Below, piece by piece: positions 50,053-60,025 of a DNA stretch of 60,025 nt. Under the pieces are notes generated by a model. That model was given only the letters and a program-made list of their open reading frames with translations. It searched no databases and had not been told where the DNA came from. A program made the translations under genes and the position numbers. The stretch is taken from positions 25,016 through 85,040 of the forward strand of contig NZ_MJAJ01000053.1 in assembly GCF_001746365.1 (NCBI RefSeq), written 5' to 3'. Positions within the stretch are counted from its first letter, which is position 1, and each line of letters starts with the position of its first letter. This DNA is from Streptomyces sp. LUP30 (GTDB lineage: Bacteria; Actinomycetota; Actinomycetes; Streptomycetales; Streptomycetaceae).

Positions 50053-52302
50053 GTGACCAACATTCCCGAGACCGGTCGGACCCCACGGGTCCAGATCCGG
50101 CTCGTCGTGATCCAGATCCTCGTCCTCTCCCTGCTCGGCACCCTCGGCGGCCGCCTGTGGTACCTGCAGATCCGGGAGGGCGCGGCCTACGCCAAGGAGG
50201 CCTCCGGCAACCACGTCCAGCAGGTCGTCGAACCCGCCGTGCGCGGCTCGATCCTGGACGCGCGAGGGGTGGCCCTGGCCGACAACGAGACGCGCCTCGT
50301 GGTGTCCGCCTCCCGCACCGAGCTGCTGAAGCAGAGGGACGACGGCAAGGCGGTCCTGGCCAAGCTCGCGGGCGTCCTCGCCATGAAGCCCGAGGAGGTC
50401 GCCCAGAAGGTCCGGCTGTGCGACGCGAAGACGCCGCAGCCCTGCTGGAACGGCTCGCCCTACCAGCCGATCCCCATCACCGACGAGGCCACCGCCAAGC
50501 AGGCCCTGCAGATCCGCGAGCGCGCCGAGGACTTCCCCGGCATCACCGCCGAGCCCGAGGCCGTGCGTCGCTACGCGGCCCCCGGCAACGCCAACACCGC
50601 CCAGGTCCTCGGCTACCTCTCCCCGGTCACCGACGCGGAGATCACCAAGGCCCAGGACACCGACTCGCCGTACCTGCGCTCCGACCAGGTCGGCCGCAGC
50701 GGTCTGGAACGGCAGTACGACAAGGAACTGCGCGGCAAGGCCGGCGTCACCCGCTACGAGGTCGACAACCTGGGCCGCGTCATCGGCCAGGCCGAGGCGG
50801 ACGCGGCCCAGCCCGGCTCCAACCTCGTCACCAGCATCGACGCACGTGTCCAGCGGGTCGCCGAGTACGAACTGAACAACGCGATGAAGATCGCCCGCAC
50901 CCAGTTCGACAAGATCACCGGCGAGAACTACAAGGCCGACTCCGGCGCCGTCGTCGTGATGGAGGCCAAGACCGGACGGGTCGTCGCCATGGCCTCCGCC
51001 CCGGCCTACGACCCCAACGTCTGGGTCGGCGGCATCTCCGCCAAGGACTACAGGAAGCTCACCGGGAAGAACTCGGACTACCCGCTGCTCAACAGGGCCA
51101 TACAGGGTCAGTCCGCGCCCGGTTCGACCTTCAAGGTGGTCTCCACGGCCGCAGCGGTCGAGGCGGGCTACGAGTGGGACGGCGGCTACCCGTGCACCAG
51201 CTCGTACTCGGTGGGCGGCCAGGTCTTCAAGAACTTCGAGGGGGAGAGCTTCGGCCCCATCTCGCTCGGCCGGGCCCTCGAAGTCTCCTGTGACACCGTC
51301 TTCTACGGCCTCGCCGACCGGGAGTGGAAGAAGGACGGCGGCATCAACCCGAAGAAGGGTGAGCCCAAGGACTTCTTCTACAAGGCCGCCCACCAGTTCG
51401 GCCTCGGCAAGGAGACCGGCCTCGACCTGCCCAACGAGGTCACCGGCCGGGTCCCGGACCGCCGGTGGAAGGAGTCCTACTGGAAGGCCAACAAGGACTC
51501 CTGGTGCAAGTCCGGCAAGAAGGACGGCAGTTACGTCGAGAAGATCGCGTACGAGAACTGCCTCGAGGGCAACAAGATGCGCGAGGGCGACTCGATCAAC
51601 TACTCCATCGGTCAGGGCGACACCCTCGTCACCCCGATCCAGGAGGCCGTGATCTACGGGGCGCTCGCCAACGGCGGCACCATGTACACCCCGACCATCG
51701 GCAAGGCGATCGTCAGCCCCGACGGCAGGACCGTGCAGGAGATCAAGCCCAAGCCCAAGGGCAGGCTGCCCGTCACCAAGGCCACGATCAAGGGCATGGA
51801 CGCCGCACTGGAAGGCGTGGTCACCCGCGGTACCGCCGCCTGGAAGTTCGGCGGCTGGCCGCAGGACAAGATCCCGCTGCACGCCAAGACCGGTACCGCG
51901 GAGGTCTACGGCAAGCAGACGACGTCCTGGCTCGCCACCTACAGCAAGGACTACACGGTCGTCATGACGATCGCCCAGGCCGGTACCGGCTCGGGCGCCT
52001 CCGGTGAGGCCGTGCGACACATCTACAACGCGATGTACGGCGTCTCCGACGACGGCAAGATCGACAAGAAGAACGCCCTGCTGCCCACCCCGCAGACCGG
52101 CCTGCCCAAGGTCCAGGCGGACGGCACGATCAAGTCCCCCAAAATCGCCAAGGACCCGGCCAAGGACCAGCGCGCCAGCCAGCAGACCGCGCCGAAGCCG
52201 GACGAGACGCAGACGGCGGGCACCGTGCAGCAGAACACCGACACCAACCGCGACACCCGCAGACGACGGCGGAAGAGGGGAAGCCGGAGGATGTGCACAT
52301 GA
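50053..52302 (+). CDS. mrdA: Penicillin-binding protein 2 (class B transpeptidase)
   Basis: Bitopic peptidoglycan transpeptidase of 749 residues partnering RodA. An N-terminal membrane helix (VVIQILVLSLLGTLGG) is followed by the pedestal domain and the transpeptidase domain. Active-site SxxK is in APGSTFKV (about Ser358), the SxD motif in SCDTVFY and KTG in HAKTGTAE (about residue 611). The C-terminal about 90 residues are Lys/Gln/Thr-rich and probably flexible. GTG start with GAGGGGGAGAC upstream. It overlaps rodA by four bases (ATGA). Confidence 0.97.
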   Translation: MTNIPETGRTPRVQIRLVVIQILVLSLLGTLGGRLWYLQIREGAAYAKEASGNHVQQVVEPAVRGSILDARGVALADNETRLVVSASRTELLKQRDDGKAVLAKLAGVLAMKPEEVAQKVRLCDAKTPQPCWNGSPYQPIPITDEATAKQALQIRERAEDFPGITAEPEAVRRYAAPGNANTAQVLGYLSPVTDAEITKAQDTDSPYLRSDQVGRSGLERQYDKELRGKAGVTRYEVDNLGRVIGQAEADAAQPGSNLVTSIDARVQRVAEYELNNAMKIARTQFDKITGENYKADSGAVVVMEAKTGRVVAMASAPAYDPNVWVGGISAKDYRKLTGKNSDYPLLNRAIQGQSAPGSTFKVVSTAAAVEAGYEWDGGYPCTSSYSVGGQVFKNFEGESFGPISLGRALEVSCDTVFYGLADREWKKDGGINPKKGEPKDFFYKAAHQFGLGKETGLDLPNEVTGRVPDRRWKESYWKANKDSWCKSGKKDGSYVEKIAYENCLEGNKMREGDSINYSIGQGDTLVTPIQEAVIYGALANGGTMYTPTIGKAIVSPDGRTVQEIKPKPKGRLPVTKATIKGMDAALEGVVTRGTAAWKFGGWPQDKIPLHAKTGTAEVYGKQTTSWLATYSKDYTVVMTIAQAGTGSGASGEAVRHIYNAMYGVSDDGKIDKKNALLPTPQTGLPKVQADGTIKSPKIAKDPAKDQRASQQTAPKPDETQTAGTVQQNTDTNRDTRRRRRKRGSRRMCT

Positions 52303-53498
52303 CCGGCGCGAACAGTTTCTCCGTCTCCGGATACGGGCCCGCGCGGGCCGGCTGGACACGGGTCTTCGCCCGCGACTCGGTGGCCCGCAGACTCGACTGG
52401 CCGATACTGCTGTCGGCGATCGCGCTGTCGCTGATCGGCTCGCTCCTGGTGTTCTCGGCGACCCGCAACCGCACCGAGATCAACCAGGGCGACCCGTACT
52501 ACTTCCTCGTACGGCACCTCATGAACACCGGCATCGGGCTCGCCCTGATGGCCGGCACGGTCTGGCTCGGCCACCGCACCCTGCGCAACGCGGTGCCGGT
52601 CCTGTACGGCCTGTCGCTCCTGGGAATCCTCGCGGTGCTGACGCCGCTGGGCTCCACGGTCAACGGCGCGCACTCCTGGATCGTGCTCGGCGGCGGCTTC
52701 TCGCTGCAGCCCTCGGAGTTCGTGAAGATCACGATCATTCTGGGCATGGCGATGCTGCTCGCGGCCCGAGTGGACGCGGGCGACAAGCTCTACCCCGACC
52801 AGCGCACGGTGCTCCAGGGGCTCGGACTCGCGGCCGTCCCGATGCTGATCGTGATGCTGATGCCCGACCTCGGGTCGGTCATGGTCATGGTGATGATCGT
52901 GCTGGGCGTGCTGCTGGCCTCCGGCGCCTCCAACCGCTGGGTCTTCGGACTGCTCGGCGCGGGCGCGGCCGGCGCGATCGCCGTCTGGCAGCTGCACATC
53001 CTGGACGAGTACCAGATCGCCCGCTTCGCCGCCTTCGCCAACCCCAGCCTCGACCCGGCCGGCGTGGGCTACAACACCAACCAGGCGCGGATCGCGATCG
53101 GCTCCGGCGGCCTCACCGGCGCCGGGCTGTTCCACGGGTCGCAGACGACGGGCCAGTTCGTTCCCGAACAGCAGACGGACTTCGTCTTCACCGTCGCGGG
53201 CGAGGAACTCGGCTTCATGGGCGCGGGCCTGATCATCATCCTGCTCGGTGTGGTCCTCTGGCGGGCCTGCCGCATAGCGCGTGAGACGACGGAGCTGTAC
53301 GGCACGATCGTCGCCGCGGGCATCGTGGCCTGGTTCGCCTTCCAGTCCTTCGAGAACATCGGCATGACCCTGGGGATCATGCCGGTGACGGGCCTGCCAC
53401 TGCCGTTCGTCTCCTACGGCGGCACGTCGATGTTCGCGGTATGGGTGGCGGTGGGGCTGCTGCAGTCCATCCGGGTGCAACGGCCGATGTCGGCCTGA
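52299..53498 (+). CDS. rodA: SEDS-family peptidoglycan glycosyltransferase RodA
   Basis: Polytopic SEDS protein of 399 residues with about ten membrane spans, polymerising lipid II with PBP2. Family motifs: GAHSWIVLGGGFSLQPSEF, NPSLDPAGVGYNTNQARIAIGSGG, QQTDFVFTVAGEELGF and LPFVSYGGTSM. ATG 52299 is chosen over GTG 52293: GGAGG lies 8 nt upstream and it gives the ATGA overlap with pbp2. The S. coelicolor counterpart is called sfr. Confidence 0.96.
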   Translation: MTGANSFSVSGYGPARAGWTRVFARDSVARRLDWPILLSAIALSLIGSLLVFSATRNRTEINQGDPYYFLVRHLMNTGIGLALMAGTVWLGHRTLRNAVPVLYGLSLLGILAVLTPLGSTVNGAHSWIVLGGGFSLQPSEFVKITIILGMAMLLAARVDAGDKLYPDQRTVLQGLGLAAVPMLIVMLMPDLGSVMVMVMIVLGVLLASGASNRWVFGLLGAGAAGAIAVWQLHILDEYQIARFAAFANPSLDPAGVGYNTNQARIAIGSGGLTGAGLFHGSQTTGQFVPEQQTDFVFTVAGEELGFMGAGLIIILLGVVLWRACRIARETTELYGTIVAAGIVAWFAFQSFENIGMTLGIMPVTGLPLPFVSYGGTSMFAVWVAVGLLQSIRVQRPMSA

Positions 53499-53549
53499 GC
53501 CCCCGGACACCCCCCGGCACCTCGCGGTTTCCCCGAGTCCGGCCGCGAT

Positions 53550-53582
53550 TCGGGTCCGGCGCGCACTGCCGCTCGGACCCGA
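53550..53582 (+). terminator. Possible terminator after rodA
   Basis: Nine-base arms TCGGGTCCG / CGGACCCGA with a 15-nt spacer. It directly precedes, and may overlap, the promoter of the next gene. Confidence 0.4.
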
Positions 53583-53589
53583 GTGCGAC

Positions 53590-53595
53590 TAGATT
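53590..53595 (+). promoter_or_regulatory. -10 element TAGATT, predicted leaderless CYTH-CHAD transcript
   Basis: TAGATT ends exactly 6 nt before the ATG at 53602 (TAGATTCAATTCATG), with no ribosome site. Confidence 0.6.
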
Positions 53596-53601
53596 CAATT
53601 C

Positions 53602-55137
53602 ATGGCGGAGACGAAACGCGAGATCGAGCGCAAGTACGAATCCGACGAGAGCGGGCTGCCCGACCTGACGGGAGTCGCCGGGGTCGCAACCGTCCTCGAC
53701 AGAGGCGTCACCGAGCTGGACGCGACCTACTACGACACCTCCGACCTGCGTCTGGCCGCGGCCTCGATCACGCTGCGCCGTCGCACCGGCGGCTCCGACG
53801 CCGGCTGGCACCTGAAACTCCCCGTCGAGGCCGGCATCCGGGACGAGATCAGGTCGCCGCTCTCCGACACCGTGCCCGACGAGCTCGGACGGCTCGTCCG
53901 CTCCCGCGTCCGCGAGGGCCAGCTGGTGCCGGTGGTGCGGCTGCGCTCCAGCCGGGACGTCCGCGAACTCGTCGACGGCAAGGGCCGGCTGCTCGCCGAG
54001 GCCAGCGTGGACGCCGTCCGGGCGGATCGGCTGTTCGGCGGCGAGGGCGGCGCCCAGTGGACCGAGATCGAGGTGGAGCTCGCCGACGGCGGCGACCCGG
54101 CCTTCCTCGACAAGGTGGACAAGCGGTTGCGCAAGGCGGGCGTCCGGCCGTCGACGTCGTCGTCCAAGCTGGCGAGGGCGCTGACGGAGACGGCCCCGAA
54201 GAAGAAGCGCGCCAAGGGGAAGACGGCAGGAGACGGGAAGGCGGAGGAGAAGCCCGCAGGCGATCCCGTGACCGCCGGCGACCACGTGCTGGCGTACGTG
54301 CGAGCCCAGCGGGACGCGATCGTCGCCCTCGATCCGGCCGTCCGACAGGAGGCCGAGGACTCCGTGCACGACATGCGCGTCGCGACCCGCCGGCTGCGCA
54401 GCACCTTCCGTTCCTTCCGCAAGGTCCTCGACCCGGACGTCCTCGACCCGATCGCCGCCGAGCTGAAGTGGCTCGCCGGTGAACTGGGCGCGGGCCGCGA
54501 TCAGGAGGTGCTCGACGAGCGCCTGGCGGCCGGCCTGGACGACCTGCCGCACACCCTCGTCTCCGGCCCGGTGGGCGCCCGCGTGCGGGCCTGGGCGGAG
54601 GCCCAGCACCGCGGCTCGCGCCACCGGCTGCTCGGGGTCCTGGACTCGCCGCGCTATCTGACCCTGCTCGACGCCCTGGACGCCGTGGTCGCCCACCCGC
54701 CGCTGCTGAAGGCGGCCGGGGGCAAGCCGGCCAAGGTGCTCGCCAAGGCCGTGCGCAAGGACTTCGCGAAGGTGTCCGTGCTGATCGGGCAGGCCCTGGA
54801 GGAGCCGCCCGGGCACACACGCGATGTCACCCTGCACGAGGCGCGCAAGAAGACCAAGCGCACCCGCTATGCGGCGGAGACCGCCACCCCCGCGATCGGC
54901 GGCGCCGCCAAGGCGCTCGCCAAGTCCATGAAGACGTTGCAGAGCCTGCTCGGCGACCACCAGGACAGCGTCATGGCCCGCCGGACCCTGCGCGAGCTGT
55001 CCGCAGTGGCGCACGCGGCGGGGGAGAGCGCGTTCACCTACGGGGTGCTGTACGGCCGTGAGGAGGGGCGGGCCGAGCTGGCGGAGGAGGCGCTGCCGGA
55101 CCTCTGGGAGAAGGCCCGCGCGCGGATGGAGGTTTGA
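53602..55137 (+). CDS. CYTH-CHAD domain protein (polyphosphate-linked)
   Basis: Protein of 511 residues. The N-terminal CYTH (triphosphate tunnel) domain has the signature ExExK at residues 7-11 (EIERK), then TYYDTSDLRLAAASITLRRR and WHLKLP. A Lys-rich linker (KKKRAKGKTAGDGKAEEK, about 200-215) leads to the C-terminal CHAD helical domain with its conserved histidines and basic residues (VHDMRVATRRLRSTFRSFRK; LHEARKKTKRTRYAAE). CHAD binds polyphosphate; CYTH may hydrolyse triphosphate. The exact substrate is unknown. Predicted leaderless. Confidence 0.93.
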   Translation: MAETKREIERKYESDESGLPDLTGVAGVATVLDRGVTELDATYYDTSDLRLAAASITLRRRTGGSDAGWHLKLPVEAGIRDEIRSPLSDTVPDELGRLVRSRVREGQLVPVVRLRSSRDVRELVDGKGRLLAEASVDAVRADRLFGGEGGAQWTEIEVELADGGDPAFLDKVDKRLRKAGVRPSTSSSKLARALTETAPKKKRAKGKTAGDGKAEEKPAGDPVTAGDHVLAYVRAQRDAIVALDPAVRQEAEDSVHDMRVATRRLRSTFRSFRKVLDPDVLDPIAAELKWLAGELGAGRDQEVLDERLAAGLDDLPHTLVSGPVGARVRAWAEAQHRGSRHRLLGVLDSPRYLTLLDALDAVVAHPPLLKAAGGKPAKVLAKAVRKDFAKVSVLIGQALEEPPGHTRDVTLHEARKKTKRTRYAAETATPAIGGAAKALAKSMKTLQSLLGDHQDSVMARRTLRELSAVAHAAGESAFTYGVLYGREEGRAELAEEALPDLWEKARARMEV

Positions 55138-55261
55138 GCACCGGCCGCGACGGATCTTTCGCGGGCGGGGGATGCCTCCGGTCGGGTTACGCTAGATGGT
55201 CACCCTCCCCCGAGCCTTTGGCCGGGGGGATCCCCGGTCAGCTCACGAAGGTGCCCCCGCG

Positions 55262-57217
<1,956 letters not shown>

Positions 57218-57427
57218 GCGGAGAGTTCTCCGTCCCCGCGTCAAGGCCGTGCCGCGTCAGGCGGCGTCTGTGCGCAGGCCGAAGGCGTCCCGGGCGGGGA
57301 AGTCGGCGCGGGCCCGGAAGCGGTGGTCGGCTGCTGACGCGTCCTCAAGAGCGTGTCCCCGCACGGGCGTCGGCGTCGGCCCCGGCGTCCGTGCATCCGC
57401 CGGGCCGGCTGTAGCGTCTACGCCCAT

Positions 57428-58573
57428 ATGGACCTGCAGAAACCGCCCGTCGCCGGGCCGCCCGTGTCACCGGCCGGCCGGACTTCCGGACAGGCGCCCG
57501 AAGGGTGTCTCGTCGTCGCGATCCGGCTGCCCGTGCGCATCGTCGTGCTCGTGCTGGTCGTACCGGTGCGCATGGTGTGGGACGGGCTCGCCGTCGTGGC
57601 GCGGTTCCTGCGGGACACGGTGCTGCGGCCGCTCGGGCGGGCCCTGGCGTGGCTGGGGAAGGCACTGTTCGTCTGGCCCCTGATCGGGCTGTGGCGTTAC
57701 GTCGTCGTTCCCGCGGCCACGGCGCTCGCCTGGCTGGGGAAGGTGCTGGTGGTGACGCCGGTGGTCTGGCTCTACCGCTACCTCCTCACCCCGCTCGGGC
57801 ACGTGCTCGCGTGGCTGGTGCGAGGCGTCGGGGCCGGGCTCGCGTGGGGGTACGCGCGCGTGCTGACGCCCGTCGGGCACGCCCTCCTCCGGCTGCTGAA
57901 GGGGATCGGGGCCGTGGTCGCCGCCGTCGGCGCCGGCGTGTACGGCGCGGGGGCGTGGCTGGTGAGGCACCTCGTCGTCGTCCCCGCCCGCTGGGTCCAC
58001 CGGTGGTTGCTCGCGCCGGTCGGGCGGGCGGTCGCCTGGTGCGCGCGAGGGGCGTGGCGGCTCCTGGAGCTGCTGGTCGGCGGGATCGGCTTCGTCCTCT
58101 ACTGGGCCGCACGGATCGTGCTCGTGCTGCCCGCGCTCGCCCTGTGGCGTCGGGTGCTGGTCCCCGTCGGCCGCTTCCTCGCGGTCGTCGCCCGTGAGGT
58201 GGGGGACGCCCTCGGGCACGCCTGGCGGATCGCCGGGCACATCTCGCTCGCCGTCGGCCGCTTCCTCGGGACCCTCCTGCGGTGGACCCTCGTGGAGCCC
58301 GTGCGCTGGGCGTACCGGACGGTGCTCACCCCGGTCGGGCACGTCGTCCGGGACGCCGTGCTGCGGCCCGCCGCCCGGGCCGCGCGCAGCGTGGGCAGGG
58401 CCTCCCGGCAGGCGCTGGCCGCCGCGTGGGAGACGGCGCGGCAGACCCGCGCCGAGGTGCGCCGCATGCTCTTCGGGGAGCCGGTGCGGCGGGAGTCGGT
58501 CGCCCGCCGGGAACCATCGGCGGGCGAGGCACGTACTCTTGGTAGCAGTACGACCGCTCTCACGAAGGACTGA
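57428..58573 (+). CDS. Repeat-built membrane protein of unknown function
   Basis: Unrecognised protein of 381 residues. After a Pro-rich N-terminus of about 25 residues, residues 28-330 are hydrophobic or amphipathic segments punctuated by a recurring motif W-x-x-R-x-(V/L)-L-x-P-(V/L)-G-(H/R). Examples: LYRYLLTPLGHVLAWL, YARVLTPVGHALLRLL, VHRWLLAPVGRAVAWC, LWRRVLVPVGRFLAVV, AYRTVLTPVGHVVRDA. The C-terminal about 60 residues are charged and Arg-rich. Very rich in Trp, Arg and Val. It sits between the two radical SAM-associated genes; its stop is 6 nt before the next start. TAGCGT (57412) is 10 nt before ATG and there is no ribosome site. Confidence 0.8.
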   Translation: MDLQKPPVAGPPVSPAGRTSGQAPEGCLVVAIRLPVRIVVLVLVVPVRMVWDGLAVVARFLRDTVLRPLGRALAWLGKALFVWPLIGLWRYVVVPAATALAWLGKVLVVTPVVWLYRYLLTPLGHVLAWLVRGVGAGLAWGYARVLTPVGHALLRLLKGIGAVVAAVGAGVYGAGAWLVRHLVVVPARWVHRWLLAPVGRAVAWCARGAWRLLELLVGGIGFVLYWAARIVLVLPALALWRRVLVPVGRFLAVVAREVGDALGHAWRIAGHISLAVGRFLGTLLRWTLVEPVRWAYRTVLTPVGHVVRDAVLRPAARAARSVGRASRQALAAAWETARQTRAEVRRMLFGEPVRRESVARREPSAGEARTLGSSTTALTKD

Positions 58574-58579
58574 ACGACA

Positions 58580-59386
58580 CTGGGCAAGCGACAGCCCGAA
58601 GGCCCGCCGCCCGCACCCGCGGTGCAGCGCATCCGTCTGCGTTACACCAAGCGCGGCCGCCTCCGGTTCACCAGCCACCGTGACTTCCAGCGTGCCTTCG
58701 AGCGCGCGTTGCGCCGTGCCGAGGTGCCGATGGCGTACTCGGCGGGGTTCACGCCGCACCCGAAGGTGTCGTACGCCAATGCCGCACCCACCGGCACGGG
58801 CAGTGAGGCGGAGTACCTGGAGATCGCGCTGACCGCGGCGCGTGATCCGGAGAAGCTGAGAGCTCTGCTCGACGAGTCGCTGCCCGCCGGGCTCGACGTC
58901 GTCGACGCGGTCGAGGCCCGGACCTCGGGTCTGGCCGACCGGCTGACGGCTTCCGTATGGGAGCTGAGGCTGGCCGGAGTGGACCCGGCCGACGCCGACC
59001 GCGCGGTGGAGGCCTTCAACGAGGCCGACGCCGTGGAGGTCCAGCGCATGACCAAGAACGGCGTTCGCACCTTCGACACCCGAGCCGCGGTCGTACGGCT
59101 GGAAACGCACGATGAACCGGCTGATAGGCCGACCGACCAGCCCTGTGCGATACTGCGGCTGGTTGTTCGGCACGTGACGCCTGCCGTTCGACCCGACGAC
59201 GTCCTGTCCGGACTCCGCGCCGTGGCCGACCTGGCGCCGCCGGTCCCCGCTGCGGTGACCAGGCTGGCGCAGGGGCTGTTCGATGAAGAGACCGGCACGG
59301 TGACCGACCCGCTCGCGCCCGACCGCGAGGCAGCTCAGGCCCCCACAACGGCCGTTCCCGCTGCCGCCGCGAAGGCGCCCGCGTAG
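58580..59386 (+). CDS. TIGR03936-family radical SAM-associated protein (DUF2344)
   Basis: Protein of about 268 residues of the DUF2344 family. Hallmarks RIRLRYTKRGRLRFTSHRDFQRAFERALRR and PMAYSAGFTPHPKVSYANAAPTG lie at the N-terminus. It partners the TIGR03960 protein; the two are fused in some bacteria. The natural N-terminus in relatives (GKRQPEGPPPAPAVQRIRL) begins here at a CTG codon (58580) with GAAGGA upstream. The first standard start is GTG 58622 (254 residues), which lacks a good ribosome site. A Pro/Ala-rich C-terminal tail of about 30 residues is present. It lies directly upstream of the RNase E gene. Confidence 0.9.
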   Translation: MGKRQPEGPPPAPAVQRIRLRYTKRGRLRFTSHRDFQRAFERALRRAEVPMAYSAGFTPHPKVSYANAAPTGTGSEAEYLEIALTAARDPEKLRALLDESLPAGLDVVDAVEARTSGLADRLTASVWELRLAGVDPADADRAVEAFNEADAVEVQRMTKNGVRTFDTRAAVVRLETHDEPADRPTDQPCAILRLVVRHVTPAVRPDDVLSGLRAVADLAPPVPAAVTRLAQGLFDEETGTVTDPLAPDREAAQAPTTAVPAAAAKAPA

Positions 59387-59663
59387 GGAAGGTTCCGCGA
59401 AGGAACGTACGTCGTAGCGCCGCCCTCGTACTCGGGAGCCACCTGGGTCGGGCACCGCACCCACCAGAAGACTTTCGCCAGGCCGTGCGCATTCGGCGTA
59501 CGGAACCGGCGAGACAGGACACAGAGAGCTCCCGTGCGGCGCCCGCGCCCCGGACGGCGGCACCGCGCATCGCGCGAGCCGCGGACGTCAACGGTGGTCG
59601 ATCCTTCGTGATCGCCTCCGGACCAGGCGCGGCGCCCGGGAGCCTGACGGGAGAAACGCCCGC

Positions 59664-60025
59664 ATGCTCGAGCCAACCGAATCCGCAGAGTCCGTGACGG
59701 ACTCCGAAGCGAACACCCCCAGCGACACCCTGCCGCCGCGTCGTCGGCGCCGTGCCGCTTCCCGGCCGGCGGGTCCGCCGTCCGCCGCCGCCGACACCTC
59801 GGCCGAGATCACCACGCCGGCCATACCGGCCGTGGAGTCCGTCGAGGAACTGGCGGAGGACGACGTCCAGGACGAGACCGTCCAGGACGAGAACGCCGGC
59901 GCGCAGGCCAAGGCGGACGAGCCCGAGGAGGCCGCCGAGGCCGCGCCTCGTGGCCGCCGTCGGGCCACCCGCCGCGCCTCCGCGCCCGCCGGCGCCCCGG
60001 CCGCCGTCGAGGCGGCCGAGACCGT
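59664..60025 (+). CDS. rne: Ribonuclease E/G, N-terminal part (cut by window edge)
   Basis: First 120 codons of a larger gene. The product begins LEPTESAESVTDSEANTPSD, followed by PPRRRRRAASRPAGPP and a long acidic/Ala-rich disordered segment with GRRRATRRASAP. This N-terminal low-complexity extension before the S1/RNase E catalytic domain is typical of Streptomyces RNase E. The catalytic region is outside the window. Assignment rests on the N-terminus and on conserved location after the TIGR03960/TIGR03936 pair. Ribosome site GGGAGAAA upstream. A 277-nt leader/intergenic region precedes it. Confidence 0.85.
   Translation, partial: MLEPTESAESVTDSEANTPSDTLPPRRRRRAASRPAGPPSAAADTSAEITTPAIPAVESVEELAEDDVQDETVQDENAGAQAKADEPEEAAEAAPRGRRRATRRASAPAGAPAAVEAAET

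Overview
The window is a 60 kb piece of a high-GC actinobacterial chromosome, almost certainly Streptomyces. The coding frames are GC-rich with GTG starts common. The order tRNA-Pro / trigger factor / clpP1-clpP2 / clpX / valS / folC / DUF4233 / ndk / mreB-mreC-mreD / pbp2 / rodA / CYTH-CHAD / radical SAM pair / RNase E matches, from memory, the conserved core around SCO2600-SCO2640 of S. coelicolor. No insertion sequence, prophage, CRISPR array, rRNA operon or secondary-metabolite cluster is visible.

Left part (1-35 kb) is mostly single genes and short operons. It holds aspartate-semialdehyde dehydrogenase, an ECF sigma factor with a membrane partner, a large secreted subtilisin, a CGNR zinc-finger regulator, a Nudix hydrolase, an AbiEi/DUF559-like protein, aminopeptidase N, a DsbA-like mycothiol-type nitroreductase and an amino-acid permease. 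A five-gene organosulfur operon (binding protein, permease, ATPase, flavin monooxygenase, TauD-type dioxygenase) follows, with a ROK regulator beside it. Next come BioY, an LPxTG surface protein divergent from a Ser/Thr kinase, a second amino-acid permease, RpiB, an Fpg/Nei glycosylase, an Eis-type acetyltransferase, a PP2C/SpoIIE-type phosphatase, an HD hydrolase, an acyltransferase-3 protein and several small hypothetical genes. These last abut a divergent pair of tRNA genes (Gly-TCC and Pro-TGG).

Right part (35.5-60 kb) is the housekeeping core on the plus strand. Protein quality control comes first: Tig, two ClpP peptidases and ClpX, with a probable ClgR activator box before clpP1. ValS, FolC, DUF4233 and Ndk follow. 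The cell-shape/spore-wall cluster MreBCD-PBP2-RodA is next. After it are a CYTH-CHAD protein and the TIGR03960/TIGR03936 radical SAM pair, which leads into the 5' end of RNase E at the window edge. Between the two radical SAM-associated genes lies an unrecognised membrane protein built from repeated W-x-x-R-x-V-L-x-P-V-G-H/R units. This is the best candidate here for something undescribed.

Regulatory features that recur are long near-perfect hairpin terminators between convergent genes and a set of apparently leaderless genes. In the latter a TANNNT hexamer sits exactly 6 nt before the start codon (Nudix, valS, folC, CYTH-CHAD). Several low-complexity repeats lie in non-coding DNA: a hexanucleotide tract upstream of the organosulfur operon, a 7-bp array between bioY and the LPxTG gene, and a C-rich spacer between clpP1 and clpP2.
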